Shown: positions 5,662 to 5,912 of the stretch, one piece after another | Layout of the letters: each line of letters opens with the position of its first letter | Numbering within the stretch: position 1 is the stretch's first letter | Source: Pseudomonadota bacterium | GTDB lineage: Bacteria; Pseudomonadota; Gammaproteobacteria; GRL18 | Direction: 5' to 3' | DNA: 5,912 nt | NCBI GenBank assembly: GCA_030632745.1 | Contig: DAOVUE010000116.1 | Span: 1-5,912 of the forward strand | Translations under genes and position numbers: made by a program | Notes under the pieces: model-generated | Told to the model about the DNA's origin: nothing | Seen by the model: the letters and a program-made list of their open reading frames with translations, nothing else | The model's database searches: none

Positions 5662-5912
5662 ATTAAGCTTCCATTAGTACCGCCAAAACCAAATGAATTT
5701 GAAATAGCATAATCAATTTTCATTTCTTTTGCCGTTAAAGGAGCATAATCCAGATCACAATCCGGATCAGGATTAGTCAGATTAATCGTTGGAGGTGCCA
5801 CCTGATCCCGTAGAGCTAAAACAGTAAAAATGGCTTCAATACCACCTGCAGCGCCCAGTAAATGTCCCGTCATTGATTTGGTAGAACTCATCGTTAATTG
5901 ATAAGCATGATC
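5646..5912 (-). CDS. fabF: 3-oxoacyl-[acyl-carrier-protein] synthase II, C-terminal 88 residues (cut by window edge)
   Basis: FabF condenses malonyl-ACP with acyl-ACP in fatty-acid elongation. The frame is open from the window edge, and DHAYQLT precedes the internal methionine at 5891, so the gene continues beyond 5912 and the true start is outside. Visible family motifs are [16 protein letters not shown] (residues 9-24 of this fragment), whose H17 corresponds to catalytic His340 of E. coli FabF. After these come [24 protein letters not shown] and the C-terminal [17 protein letters not shown], which carries the phenylalanine gate and glycine-rich loop. The active-site cysteine and the other catalytic histidine lie in the missing part. 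It ends with TAA at 5648-5646, at the normal C-terminal position of the family. pabB follows 27 bp later on the same strand. Confidence 0.96.
   Translation of the reverse strand, partial: DHAYQLTMSSTKSMTGHLLGAAGGIEAIFTVLALRDQVAPPTINLTNPDPDCDLDYAPLTAKEMKIDYAISNSFGFGGTNGSLILGKI

Noticed and set aside
5649..5664. Hairpin AATCTT-GCCT-AAGATT near the end of fabF as a terminator
   Set aside because: The stem is six mostly A-T pairs inside fabF codons with no U-tract, so it is too weak for an intrinsic terminator. pabB continues directly after it.
5646..5891. A small complete gene starting at the methionine at 5891
   Set aside because: The frame continues open to the window edge and upstream residues match FabF, so this is an internal methionine of fabF rather than a start.

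Overview
The window is one continuous block of housekeeping genes, all read from the minus strand. In transcription order, from high to low coordinates, they are fabF (3' end only), pabB, pabC, mltG, tmk, holB and pilZ (5' part only). Protein sequences and gene order (fabF-pab-mltG-tmk-holB-pilZ) point to a gammaproteobacterium with type IV pili. The DNA is AT-rich (roughly 40% GC by eye), so it is not a typical Pseudomonas or Xanthomonas, although PilZ and the gene order resemble those groups. I cannot name a genus.

Layout: 5646-5912 is the C-terminus of the fatty-acid elongation enzyme FabF. 4086-5618 is PabB and 3099-4070 is PabC, which together (with a PabA encoded elsewhere) convert chorismate to p-aminobenzoate for folate. 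2029-3033 is MltG, a membrane-anchored endolytic murein transglycosylase. 1384-2013 is thymidylate kinase, overlapping 279-1391, the delta' subunit of the DNA polymerase III clamp loader. 1-212 is the N-terminal part of the type IV pilus protein PilZ. The largest gap is 66 bp, there is no convincing internal promoter or terminator, and the set looks like one operon linking lipid, folate, cell-wall, dTTP and replication functions. There are no RNA genes, mobile elements or CRISPR arrays.

The unusual content is short tandem repeats whose periods are multiples of three. PabB carries about four 18-bp units and PabC carries three 18-bp units, both in frame and both lengthening the enzymes. A 12-bp array fills the pabC-mltG gap. 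Read in the pabC frame past its TGA stop, that array is open, encodes an LKQP/LKQL-like repeat, and ends in a TGA that overlaps the mltG ATG as ATGA. This suggests that pabC once ran into mltG and was shortened by a single stop. PabB also has PIAGT where E. coli aminodeoxychorismate synthase has PIKGT with the nucleophilic lysine. I see no undescribed multi-gene system here.
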